Source: Fulvia fulva
Lineage: Eukaryota > Ascomycota > Dothideomycetes > Mycosphaerellales > Mycosphaerellaceae
DNA: 64,000 nucleotides
NCBI RefSeq assembly: GCF_020509005.1
Contig: NC_063025.1
Span: 372,001 to 436,000, forward strand
Direction of reading: 5' to 3'
A program made the position numbers and the translations under genes. The notes under the pieces were generated by a model. That model ran no database searches, was not told the origin of the DNA, and saw nothing but the letters and a program-made list of their open reading frames with translations. Below are positions 21,601-33,131 of the stretch, piece by piece (position 1 is the first letter of the stretch; each line of letters opens with the position of its first letter).

Positions 21601-23656
21601 GAAGACTATACCAAGTTGAAGTTAAATAGACTAATTACGTTACTAAACACACTAGGGAAGCTCCTAGAGAAGGTCGTGGCTATAAGGCTCACCGGAATAG
21701 TAGAAGAACATAACCTCCTCCCGGTAACGTAAATAGGGGGGAGATAAAAGAGATCTACCCTTATAGTAGTCGAACTGATCATAGAGCAAATCAGATATAT
21801 CTAGCACTATAGTAATAATAAGGTAGCCTTACTACTTTTACTAGACATATTAGGGGCTTTCGATAACGTGTCCTACGTAAGGCTCCTATATATCCTTAGA
21901 ATAAAAAGTATCCTAGCCTAGATAGTACACTTTATATAGTCATTCCTTAAGGACAGAATAACCTAGATCCTCCTAGGGTCCTTTAACGCCCCGTAGACCC
22001 TAGTTACGAACACGGGCATCCTATAGGGCTCTACACTCTCCCTAATTCTGTTCCTCCTCTTTATAGCCGACCTGACCCTACTCCTAGAAATAGTAAACAC
22101 CTTAGTATCGGGGTTCGTAGATAATACAAATATCCTAGCGTAGTCGGGGTCTATAGAGGAAAACTACGCACTCCTAGAGGAGAGATATAGACAATACAAA
22201 AAGTAGGTAAGAGAGTATAGGGCAAAATTCGTACCGGATAAGTACTAACTTATCTATTTTAGTAAGGTAAAGACAAAATATAACTTAGTAGTACTGGTAA
22301 AAATCTAGGGGTTCGAGACCTATTCTATAAGGGAACTTAGAGTCCTTAGGATATAGCTAGACCCGAAACTTAGCTAGGGACTATAAGTTAAGAAGGCGTA
22401 AGCGAGAGCGGATACTAATAGACAATTAATCGAGAGACTTACTACGTTAACCTAGGGGGCGACCTTCACAAAGGCCTAGACTATATATAAGGCTATTATC
22501 AAGCCCGTAATACTATATAGAGTAGCAATTTAGGTAGCGGAAAAACACATCCCGAAGAGAATTGAGGACCCCCTTAATAGAGCGTAGGTAGCCTACCTAA
22601 AGAGAGTACTAGGGGCATATAAGTCAACCCCTTATAGGACAATAGAAATGGAATTAGGTACAGCCCCTATTAGGGAGTACCTCTAGGGCATAAGGTGTTA
22701 ATACGTAGAGAAGACATTAGTATACCTAGCCTAGGGAACTATCTAAGTAGCTACTTAAAGGATAAGAACCTAGTAGGAGAGGAGGAGAAGACCTAACCGG
22801 CTATATATAATCCTATAGAAGGAAGTAGACCTAAAAACATTATAGGAAATCCTAGTAGCCCTTGAACAGAGGGAAGCTCTAAGGGAGCAAGCTAATATAG
22901 GGGATAAAGGGACAAAGAAGCAAAGCTAAGTAGAAAGGATCGTAGGTCACCTATAGGAAACGCGTTAGAACTAAAAACCGGTAAGGCTAGGAGCCCTACT
23001 AGCGGCTAGGACCTTCGGGAGGTATAAGTACCTTATCTATAAAGACCTAAAGAGGGCGGAAGCAAGTATAGCTATCTAGATTCGCTCTAAGTACATTAGG
23101 CTAAGAGTATACTTGTACTAAAGAAGAGTCCTAGGATACGATTCTAAACGTTGCCCCTATAGCTACCTATCCTAAAACCCGGAGTATATAGTACTAAACT
23201 GTACTAAGTAGGTAAAAGGGAGAAGCTAGTAGAGGGCGAAGGCAAGAGATAGGCAATACTAGGCTATTATCTAGAACAGACAAGATATAAGGAGGGTAAT
23301 AATATAGATCCTTAACGAAGACTACCTAGAGCAATTCTCCCTAGTAGTAGAAACGGAAAGGTAGATAGAGAGGAGGGAGAGAGAGAGAAGAGCCGGGGAA
23401 ATAGAAGGGAGAAAGGGAATCGAGAGGAGGACATTACTAGGGTTACGGGCAAGGTAGTTATAGGGTAATAACTATAACACTAGCGTACCCTAAAGGAAGG
23501 AGAACGAAAGGACAAGACAGGAAAGAACGAGGAGGGCAAAGACGAGGAGGTTTTTATCCGTTAATCGGGTTTCCTACCTATATAAATAGACCTAAATAGC
23601 GAGAGACCTATATAGGCTATAGGGCACTAAAACAGGCGAATGAATAATCTATCTAT
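18700..23656 (+). mobile_element. LINE family C (Tad1-like), full length, RIPed
   Basis: A 5-kb plus-strand LINE flanked by a perfect 17-bp TSD, ctatatataaggtacga, at 18683-18699 and 23657-23673; the first 4 bases are ambiguous with the (CTAT)n tail. ORF1 relic: about 18740-20080, with a knuckle ghost C-x2-Y-x4-H-x4-Y near 19570-19612. ORF2 relic: endonuclease opening IIQYNVNRSKD at about 20080, EN motifs to about 20770, RT about 21420-22230 with GFVDNTNIL (FVDD with the second Asp lost) near 22110. A C-terminal zinc-like segment follows at about 23140-23200. Stops are TAG/TAA throughout. It is clearly related to the intact family A LINE but diverged well beyond RIP. Confidence 0.88.
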
Positions 23657-23686
23657 CTATATATAAGGTACGAAAGTAGCGGATAA

Positions 23687-25395
23687 TATAGATAGATAGA
23701 TGATTTATTTACCCGTTATAGTGCCCTCCGGCCTATACGGGTTTATGTCTATATATATTACTATATAAGGTAGGAAACCTATTCCTAGGTAAAAACCTCC
23801 TCCCCTTCTCTAATAGCTTCCTTGCTATAAGTTCTCAGTTTTCCTTCTATTAGGGTGCACTAGTGTTATAGTAGTTAGCCTCTAACTACCTTGTCTATAA
23901 CCCTAGAGTTGTCCCCCTCTTCCTACTCTCCTCCTCCTTCTTTCTCTCCTCAATCCATCTCTCTGTTTCCCTAGTAAGAGAGAACTACTCCAAAAATCCT
24001 TAGTAGATAATCTACCTTATAATTCTCTAGAGGTCTCCCTTATTACTAATTATAGCTTAGAAGTTTCTGTTCCTTACCCTTACCCTCTATTCACCTCTCC
24101 CTATACTCTATTCTTTATAAACTAGAAGTCTATATTCGACATTCTAGGACAGGTAGCCGTATAGGCAACTCTTGTCTTCGATACCTAGGACTTTTCTCTA
24201 ATATAGGTATGCCCTAACTCCGATATATTTAGAGCGGATTTGTATTGCTATGCTTGCTTCTGACCTAGTCAGGTCTAAGTATAGTAGGTAGTTGTAGCTA
24301 CTAAACTGTTAGAGTGCTTTTAGGTTCCTAGCCTCTATAGGGTTCTTATCTATTTAGTCTTCTAGAGGAGTCCTACTATCCTTTTAGCTAGAGACTGTTA
24401 CTTCTTCCCTTAGCTAGCTACTAATCCTCTCCCTTAAGCCCTTCTGTCCTATTCCTACTAGGCTAGGTGCAGCTGTTCTATTAGTTCTTTGAACTTCTAT
24501 AGGTCCTACTGCTTCTATAGGGCTAGATTAGGTCTTACTTGTCTATACCTTCTTATATACTAGCTCCTAATTTTATTGACTGCCTTCTAGATTACTAGCT
24601 AGGCTAGGTATATAGACGTCTTTCCTATATACTAGTATCTTAACCCTTAAAGGTAGAGCTTAGCTAGTAGGGAGCTAGACTCTATTTCGACCACCCTTAT
24701 TAGAGTTGACTTGTATACTCTAAGCACCTTTTTCAGACAGGAGGCTTAGGCTCTACTAATAGGATCTGCAATTCTCTTTAGGATCTTGTCTTAGGCTGAC
24801 TAGATCTAGGCTCTATATAGTATAGCTGGCTTTATAATGGCCTTATACATAACCTTTGCTTTCGTAAATGTGGCTCCCTATATAGAGGCTATAAGCCTAT
24901 TAATTGATTGCCTATTATTGTCTGCTCTTACCTATACTTTCTTGACCTATAGTCCCTAGCTAAGCTTTAGATCTAGCTATATTCCTAGCACCCTTAATTC
25001 ACTTAAGGGTTCTGTTATATGTCCCTAAATAGTGATTAGGGCTTATATATCGTGTCTGTTTCTAGCTCTACTAAAGTAGATAAGTTGATACTTCTCTAGG
25101 GCAAATCTAGCTCTATATTTCCTAGCCTATTCCTTACATTCCTTGTGTTTCTTCTATAAGATTCCACAGTTCTCTTCTATACTATCTGACTAGGCTAGGA
25201 TGTTTATATCATCTATAAACCCTAAGACTAATGTGTTTCTAGAGTTTAGCTTTACTAGTAGGTCTACTATAAAGAGGAGAAACAGGATTAGAGACATTGT
25301 TAATCCCTATAGGATTCCTATCTCTATAGGCATGCTATTAGACTTATATCTACCTAGTCTTAGTCTTATAGTTCTACTAGAAACCGGTCTATAGT
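23687..25395 (-). mobile_element. LINE family C, second copy, 5'-truncated
   Basis: On the minus strand, the left end has a (TAGA)n tail, then a 3' UTR matching the revcomp of the end of the 18700-23656 element, then the C-terminal half of ORF2 up to the middle of RT, near the block before the FVDD region (about 25200-25390). It is less thoroughly RIPed than its neighbour and differs by many non-RIP changes, so it is another subfamily or older. It lies only about 14 bp beyond the TSD of the first copy, tail to tail. I could not define a TSD. The open frame 25200-25394 plus is antisense. Confidence 0.8.
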
Positions 25396-26140
25396 AGTAT
25401 ATACTAGATCCTTAATATTACCTTTATTCGCCTCCGCTAGGCCTCGAGGAGCTTCTAAACCTCCGCGATATAGTACCCCCTACTAGGCGTCCTTAGTAAG
25501 AGTCTTATCGTAGATAGCGTATACGATCGCGATATAGGTCTCTACGTCTATCTCGCTAAGTACCCGCCTTACTATATTTATATAGTCCTTATTACCGGTA
25601 AATACTAATAGCCTACGGTCTAGTAGTTCTTGTTCTAGTAGCCTAACTATACGGGCGTACTAGCTACGTATAAGTAGTACTTAGACAAGATAATACTTCG
25701 GAGACTTCGGGTTTATACCGCTAATATATATATTAATAGCGGTCGACGACGAGAATTACCTATACGTAGTATCGGCTACGAACCTCTTATCTTACTATAA
25801 GAGAGCTAAGTATTCTTACGCTAGAGCGTCGTAGGCGCGACGGGCGCGTAACGTAGGCTAAGCCGCGGCGAATAGAGGACTACTAGTAAAACGGGTATAA
25901 AAACTATCCGACGAGCGTATACTCGTATCGGGAGCGAGTCCCTCTTCTTTCTACGTATAAGAAGGGCGCGGAACCGTAGCCTATACGCTCGATAGGATAC
26001 CTCTAGTATAAGTATAGAATTTTTACCTCCGGAGACTATAAACCGAGCGGGCCGAGCGACGAATATTAGACGAGCGGACTATAGAATTATAACTAAGCGG
26101 ACTATACGACGGCGTCGAGCGGACTACGAAACAATCTAGT
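25396..26140. other. RIPed sequence, possibly a minus-strand gene relic
   Basis: No family is recognised. On the minus strand a long stretch reads as plausible protein with only TAG/TAA breaks (about 26000 to 25420), which suggests a RIPed coding sequence, but no motif could be named. A block at 26041-26110 carries repeated CGAGCGG motifs resembling the pogo ends at 16705. Confidence 0.35.
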
Positions 26141-28535
26141 ATTTACTAGCGGGTAATACGGTAGGTAGGTAGATATACGACGAAGCCTATAAGGGCCTAT
26201 TAAGTACCCGGTATAGGAACGAGGATTTTACCTAAGGTACTACCTATCCCGCTATATAAAGTACCTAGTCTAATATAGTAGATTACGACGAGGAAAGGAC
26301 GATAGCCTAAGTAAGGAAAAGACGGCTATTAGGACGGGGAAAAGACGTATAATACGAGTAGATTAGTTCTATAATCGGGGAGGATTAAGGGTAGGGTAAT
26401 AAGGAACTTTATATTAGTTAGTAGGTAGAAACGTAAGGAGTACGCTACCCGGCGTAGTATATACCCCGAGCAAACCTACGAGGTATAGACGGCCGCTTTC
26501 TAGAGATAGGCTACGGTAACGCGAAGGGCGTTAAAACCTAGGGCGTAGTATATACTAGTAGCGACGGCTATTACTATCTATATAGCCCGAGAGAACGGAT
26601 ACGTATATCGGTTAATAGAGAGTACTAAAGGGCTTAGGCCTATAGAGGTAGATATTAGCTTAAGGAGTGAATAGGGAGGGAGGGCGTAGAGAGAAGCTTT
26701 TACTCCGAGCTAACCTCTCGAAACGAGGCTATACGGTAGTACTAGATAAGTAGGAAAGCGCGGTTAAGACTTATTACCTTATCTTATAGCTAGCTTACTA
26801 AATACGATTCCTTCCTTACCGTAATAGGTAAGAGGTCCTCTAAGAAGCCTAGTAAGGTAGAGCCGACGCGCTAGTAGAGGCGTTCTTCCCTCCCCCGGTA
26901 ACTACCCGACTCGACGATATCGAAGGCTTCGTATACCTTACGGAGCTCGAGACTAGCTAAGAAGTAACGGAGGCGGAGGTACTAATAGTACTAAAAGCGG
27001 CGCTACTAGATAAGGCCCTAGGACTAGATAAGATCTCTAACCGTTTCCTTAAGTACTACCGCTAGACGCTCGCCCTATACCTCGCGGGGCTATTTACGGT
27101 ATACCTCTAGTAGTTATACGTACCGACCCCCTTCCGGTACTCGGGTATAGTCGTCCTCCGTAAGGAGGGTAAGGCTAGATACGACGTTAGGAAGGCCTAC
27201 CGCCCGATAGCCCTACTTAGTACGATCGGTAAGGCGCTAGAGCGTATCGTAGCCGATCGTATCTCTAAGCTAGCCGAGGAGTACTAGCTCCTCCTAGCCG
27301 AGTAGATAGGAGCCCGACTAGAGCGGTCTACGACGACCGCCCTAGAACTCGTTACGGAATAGGTTTATATAATCTAGGTAATACGCCGATAATAGGTCGC
27401 TACCCTACTATCCCTCGATATCTCGGGAGCGTTCGACAAAGTTTTCTACGCCCGACTACTCTATAACCTCCGGGCGAAAGGTCTGCCTAGCTAGCTCGTC
27501 GCGTTCGTTAAGTCCTTCCTTAGTAACTAGTCTACGTAGCTCGTCCTAGAGGAGTAGCGTAAACCTTAGATACGGCCTATAGAAACGGGGATCCCGTAGG
27601 GCTTATTACTCTCTCCGATCCTCTTCCTTTTCTTCGCCTCTACGCTCCTCCCGCTACTTAGGGGAAGCGCCGGCGGTACTAACTCCTATATAGGCTTTAT
27701 CGACGATATAAATATCCTAATATATAGCGACTTAACCGAGACTAATTACCGCTAACTCGAAGCGGCGCTCGACGTATATAACGACTAGGTAGCGCGATAC
27801 GGGGTAGTCTTCGTACCTAAGAAGTACTAGATAATCTACCTTACGAGGACCCCGAAGAAGTATAACCTCTAAGCTACGATCGGGGCCGGGACCGGCGTAA
27901 GCTAGATTACTCTATAGCTATCTATCCGGGTCCTAGGATTCTAAATAGATACGTAACTCCGGTAGTACGCCTACCTAAAGTAGCTCCGGTAGCGGGGAGA
28001 CTAGAACAAAGCCTTAGTTATACGCCTCGCGGTCTCTATATAGGGCGTAGCCTTCGTAAAGGTACGCTAGCTATATAGCTCTATCGTCCGACCGGCGATT
28101 ACCTTTAGGGTACTAGTCTAGTATCTATCCTACGCGACTAGCTAGATAAAGTAGATTTAAAACGTATAGAACGAATATTTACGTAGGGCGACCGGGGTAT
28201 ACCGTACTATACCGACGTAAGTCCTAGAAGCGGATACGTAGATCGCGCCGCTAGACCTTTACCTCTAATAGCTCGCTATAGGCTTTACGCTCTAGACGGC
28301 GAATAGTAAGGTAGGGGGCGATATCCGCGTAGCGTACCGGCCGATTACGACACGCCTTCGATCTATAGCGCCTAAAAAGAAGATAGGATTATAGGCCTAG
28401 CGGTAGCTAGATACGTAATAAACTCCGATAGTAAAGTTCCGAGTATAGGCCCTAGCTAGTAGTATACTAGTAATAGGAGCGGGATAGGGACGCGAAGGGC
28501 GGAAGGCTATAGCAAACGCGGTCCGTAGATATATA
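26140..28535 (+). mobile_element. LINE family D relic with RT, interrupted at 28535
   Basis: Plus strand. A spacer-like segment leads into a reverse transcriptase at about 26990-27850. It contains LDKALGLDKISNRFLK, then SLDISGAFDK near 27415-27450, ETGIPQG near 27580, and GFIDDINIL at 27693-27719, an F-x-D-D catalytic motif still intact. The endonuclease is not evident, so the 5' end may be truncated. The frame appears to run on to 28521 and resume at 38672 after the LINE B insertion. RIP stops are frequent. The family assignment as Tad1-like is from RT motif wording only. Confidence 0.7.
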
Positions 28536-31500
28536 GATAGATAGATAGATATTTTATTAAGCTATTATAGTGCCCTTTGGCCTATATAGCTATACTATCT
28601 TGTTTTTGTATATATAGAGGGGAAACCGTGTTAGTGAAAACCCCTCCTCCTTCCCGCCTAACTTTTCCTCCTCGTTATCGTCTTAAATTTCCCTTATTAG
28701 GGGTACGCTAGTGTTATAGGCCTACCCTAATAACTACCCTATCTATAACCCCCCTAGCTTCCGCCTCTTATCTATCTACTCCTCCGTCTCGCTAGCGAGG
28801 CTAAACTACTAGAGGTATCCCTACTATAGTATCTACCGAGAGATTCGGCGAATATTGCCTTTGTCCCTAATAATTGACTTATAGTCTCTCCTTCCCGCTT
28901 AGTGCCTCTAATTTCCCCTACCTCTCGCCTACTACGGGCATCTTAGTAGTATATGTTCTAGGTTTTGCGATAGGTAGCTATACTAGTAGGCTAGGCTATA
29001 GATGTCTAGTACGCGTCTCCTAAATAGGTAGGCCCTTAATCTAATATGTTCGGACCTAATTTGGATCGCTATGCTTGCTTCGGCCCTTATTAGGTCCCTA
29101 TATAGCTAGTAATTATGTCTCTAGAAGGCTCGGAGCGCTATCGGGCCTATTGTCTTAGGGGGCTTCCTTTTCTAGTCCTACTCCTATAGGTAGCTCGCTA
29201 TCTATTCCGCTAGGCTTTAGGTCTTAGCCTTGCTCCCGCCGGCCTAGCGAGTCCTACGCTCCTCCTCCTTTCGTACTAGCCATTCGGTACTTATCTATAC
29301 GGCCGTAAAGGTAGTAAGGTCTTCCTCTTTTTAGCTTGTCCTATGTCCTGCCCCTCTCCGGTAGCGGCTTTCTATCTTATTCTTTGCCTCCTAGATCGTA
29401 GTTTATACTAGGTAACCTATCGTCTTTACCGCGTATTAAATTCTTATTCCCTAGATATACTAGCCGATTAGTAGTATTCCTGTCTCTATTTCTACCGTAC
29501 TTATTAACGTTATCTTATATACGCCTAGTACCCTACGTAGGTTGCCTACCTATATCCTATTTAGGGGTTGCTCTATCCGTTTCGGGATCGGCTTACCTAC
29601 GCCTCCTGTTCCCTAAATCTATACCCCGTATAATATAGCTAGTCTAACGATCGCCTTATATATTACTCTTGCCTTATCGAATGTTACTCCCTATATAGAT
29701 ACCGTAAGCCTCTTTATCGAGGCTTTATTGACTTGCGCTCGACTCTAGGCTTTCTTAATCTATACATTCTAGCTTAGCTTCGGGTCGAGCTAGATCCCTA
29801 GTACTCGTAGCTCCGCTAATAGCTTAGTCTCGTAGCCTTAGATTCTTACCGCCGCCTTTATATTATAGTATGTTCTCGCTTTACTAAAGTGTATAAGTTA
29901 GTACTTTTTAGGGGCGAACCGGGCACTATACTTCTTTACCTACTCCTCGTATTTCTTATGCCTATCTTTAAGGAGGCGACAGTTCTCTTCTATCGAGTCT
30001 AACTAGGCTAGGATGTTTATATCGTCTACGAACCCTAATACTAAGGTTTACGGAGAGGTAAGTACGGGGATTAGATCCGACATAAATATTAGAAATATGA
30101 TAGAGGAGAGAGTAGATCCCTAAGGTATTCTAGTCTCTACCTTTACCGGGTCGGACGTGTACCTTCCTAGGACTAGGTATGTCGTCCGTTCCTAGAGAAA
30201 GGAGTAGACGAACGATATTACCTACTAGGGGATGCGTTTCTACTATAGGATATATATTAGCCTTTAGTATAAGACGTTATCGAAGGCCCCTACGATGTCG
30301 AGGGATAGTAAGGACGCCGCTCGGTTCCTACCGTAGTACTAGAGGGTCTAAATTTGCTCCGTAATTAGCTCTATTACTATTAGTATCGATCGCTAGCTTC
30401 TTCCCCCTATCTATATTACTAGGAGTACGTAGTTGTCCTCGGTAAGCTACGTAAGTCTCTAGGCTACTATCTTTTCTAGGACCTTCCCTATCGTATTTAG
30501 AAGTACTATTAGTCTATACGACTTAGGCTAAGTATAGTCTTCCTTCTATAGCTTACGTAGCACTACTGTTATAGACTCTCTATACGGCTTCGGGTGATAC
30601 CCTAGCCGTAGGTACGCGGTAAATAGGTTTATAAGGCTCGGCGCGATCTCTTCTCTATACTCTTTTAGCAGTACGTTTAGTATCCTATCTAGGCCTAGGG
30701 CTTTTTGTCCTTTTAGCTTACTTATAACTCCTATTACTATGTTAGAGCTAACCGCCTAATCTATATCTAGGGGTTCCGGGTATATACTCGTATCGATATC
30801 CGTAAGGTCTACCTCTACTTACGTCGAAAAGAAATAGTCGGCTAATACTTTTGCCTTGCCCCGGGGCGTAGCCTAGGCAATCCCTTCGCGGTCTACGATT
30901 AGGAGGAAGTAAGGGGTTTGTTACTCTTTAGGTAGTCGTGCCTATTTAGCAAGTCTCTATATCTGTTCCGGGTTTTCTATAACGAGCCCGATTGTCGCTC
31001 TCTAGTCCTATAGCTTATCGCGTCTTATCTGTGCCTTCTTCTCTTATGTCGCGCGATAGTATTGCTCCTACGTCTCTTAGGTATGCTCCTTCGTCTACTA
31101 TCGCCTTGCCCTTCTAGCCTCCCTTACCTTCGTAGAGTATTTAGGGGTCTAGAAGGCCTTCTACTACGTTAAGGGCCAAAGTAACGGCGTATATTGTTCC
31201 GCTACTTACTATATGACCGAGGTAATCTGTTCCGCTACTTGATCTAGCTAAGCTGTCGTCTCGAGTTCTCTATACTATAGTAGGTTCGCTATTAGGAAGC
31301 CTCTTATATCGTCCTAGCGTACCTTCTTCTAGTTACGGCGTAGTTCGCTTACTAGCTCCTCTATCGCCTTCACCCCTAGCGTCGTTTAGATAGGGATATA
31401 GTCTAAGGAGGCTTCTGGCGCGTAGTTCGGTCGGCATTAGACTAGTCTCTCTTTAAGTTCTCGTAATAGAAAGTATAGGTCGATCGTACTTATACTTATA

Positions 31501-33131
31501 TAGGCCTTCTACGTCTCTATTCCCTTTAGTATTACTAAGGCCATTCCGTAGCGTACGGTTATATCTAGTAGCTTTCCCCCTAGAAACGCGTACGGGGGAG
31601 TAAATTCGAGTCCCTACTATAGGGAGTAGAGGTTAAAGTCGCCGAGGAGTACTTACTTCGTATCTTAGCTTAGGGTCCGCTCTAGGTAGGCGAGGGTTCC
31701 TAGTTCCCTACTCGTCCGACCCCGCGGTAGCGGGTTATAAACGTTATAGATCTAGATAGGGCCTTATGTCGTATCGATCTAGATTAATGTTATGTCTCCT
31801 AGGTTACCCTACTACGGTAGTAAAACCTTCTACGACTCAAGGTCTATAGTCTTACTTACGTATATATATGTCCTCGGGATAACGCCTCGTTAGCCCGCGA
31901 TTACGGTATAGTATCTCTAGTCATTATAAGTAGCTAGGAGTTCTACGTAGGGGTTGATCTATAGTTCCTATACCGTAATAACGTAGTACCGTAGCGGGTC
32001 TAGCTCTTATAGAAAGTAGCGCTAGACCTTGTCCCTACTTTTGTTTACGTTATACTATACGATAGTAATGTCGTCGTATAGTATTATTTATTAACCGTAA
32101 GGTCTATTTCCGTACTAACCTACTATATCTCCTAAGCCTATATCCCGCTATCCGGCTAGCCCTAGGGCCGCTAGGGCGCCCTAAAGATTCGTATTTGGCC
32201 TAGTTCGTTAGCGGCCTAGTTAAGGTGTCGAGGCCTACCGGGAGGTAGATACGTTTACGGTTAGGTTCCCTTATTCGTCTCTTCTACCCTCTTCCTTTTA
32301 CTCGGCTCGAAGCCCTTATATATAGTAGGTCCCTCCTACTATTATTAGGGGTACCTAGCTAGTATAGAGATCCTTACTTGACTCGCTCATTCTTATACTA
32401 CTATTCTAGCTAGGCATTAGTTTAAATATACTAGGTACCTTCTACCGTAGTATATATACCTACTCTCCTTTTTTAGGCATTCCCTTCCCTAGTATAGGCC
32501 TACGTAGTAAGGACACCTTAGGGTCTTCTCCCCGCATTTTAGGGCTATATAACCGTACTATTAGTATTAGAAGCATTATAGTACCCTATAGCTACTCTAA
32601 TAGATCTCCGTATCTATTCTCTCGTAGTTCTAGAATAGCCTATTATCTAGTATCTAGTTAGCTTGTTCCGCTATCTCTATTAAATAATAAGCGATAAATA
32701 CGTCTTTTCTCGGTCTACTGTCTTATATAGCTATACCGCCTTTGTTAGTCGTACTCCTAGGGAGGTGTTCTAGTTCTATACTTAGAGGTAGGGAAGGTCT
32801 TCGACCTTAAATATCCTAGGGACCCCGTAGGCGATAAAGGTATACTATTAGTAGGAGACTCGTACCGACTTCGCGACTTTAGTAGTCTACTCCTTATAGG
32901 TCTCTAGCTTTCGTCTATTAGACTCTTATACGGTAAAGAGTCTTACTACGCCTATTACCTCTACCCTCGCCCTAACTACCTCCTTTTGGCCGATTCTGTC
33001 GACAATCTCCTTACTTATTAGGGCTACGATTTCTTGTTTCTCCGCCGGATTAGTAATGTATAGGCGTGCCGCCTTACTTGCCTTCGGAGGGGGTTAATTC
33101 TTACCTACTACTACTATTACCTATATAGTTA
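28536..33131 (-). mobile_element. LINE family B (Tad1-like), 3' part, RIPed
   Basis: A minus-strand LINE with a TAGA tail at 28536, a 3' UTR, then ORF2 read leftwards. FVDD-type GFVDDINIL lies at about 30008-30036, RT spans about 30000-30760, and the endonuclease about 31400-32100. Ghost knuckles of ORF1 follow at about 32490-32600. A family A LINE splits it at 33131; the rest is at 38110-38657. The outer TSD is tccgtagatatata at 28522-28535 and 38658-38671, 14 of 14 bases. Without the nested insertion the element is about 5.1 kb, matching a full-length LINE. The frame 30179-30364 plus is antisense. Confidence 0.85.

Noticed and set aside
25200..25394. 64-codon plus-strand frame
   Set aside because: Antisense to the RT region of the second LINE C copy.
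23675..25420. TSD for the second LINE C copy
   Set aside because: Only AT-rich partial matches near both ends; not distinguishable from chance.
26041..26110. Third pogo-type terminal inverted repeat
   Set aside because: Only short CGAGCGG motifs match, and no inverted partner or TA duplication was found.
30179..30364. 61-codon plus-strand frame
   Set aside because: Antisense to the RT region of LINE B and without an independent motif.
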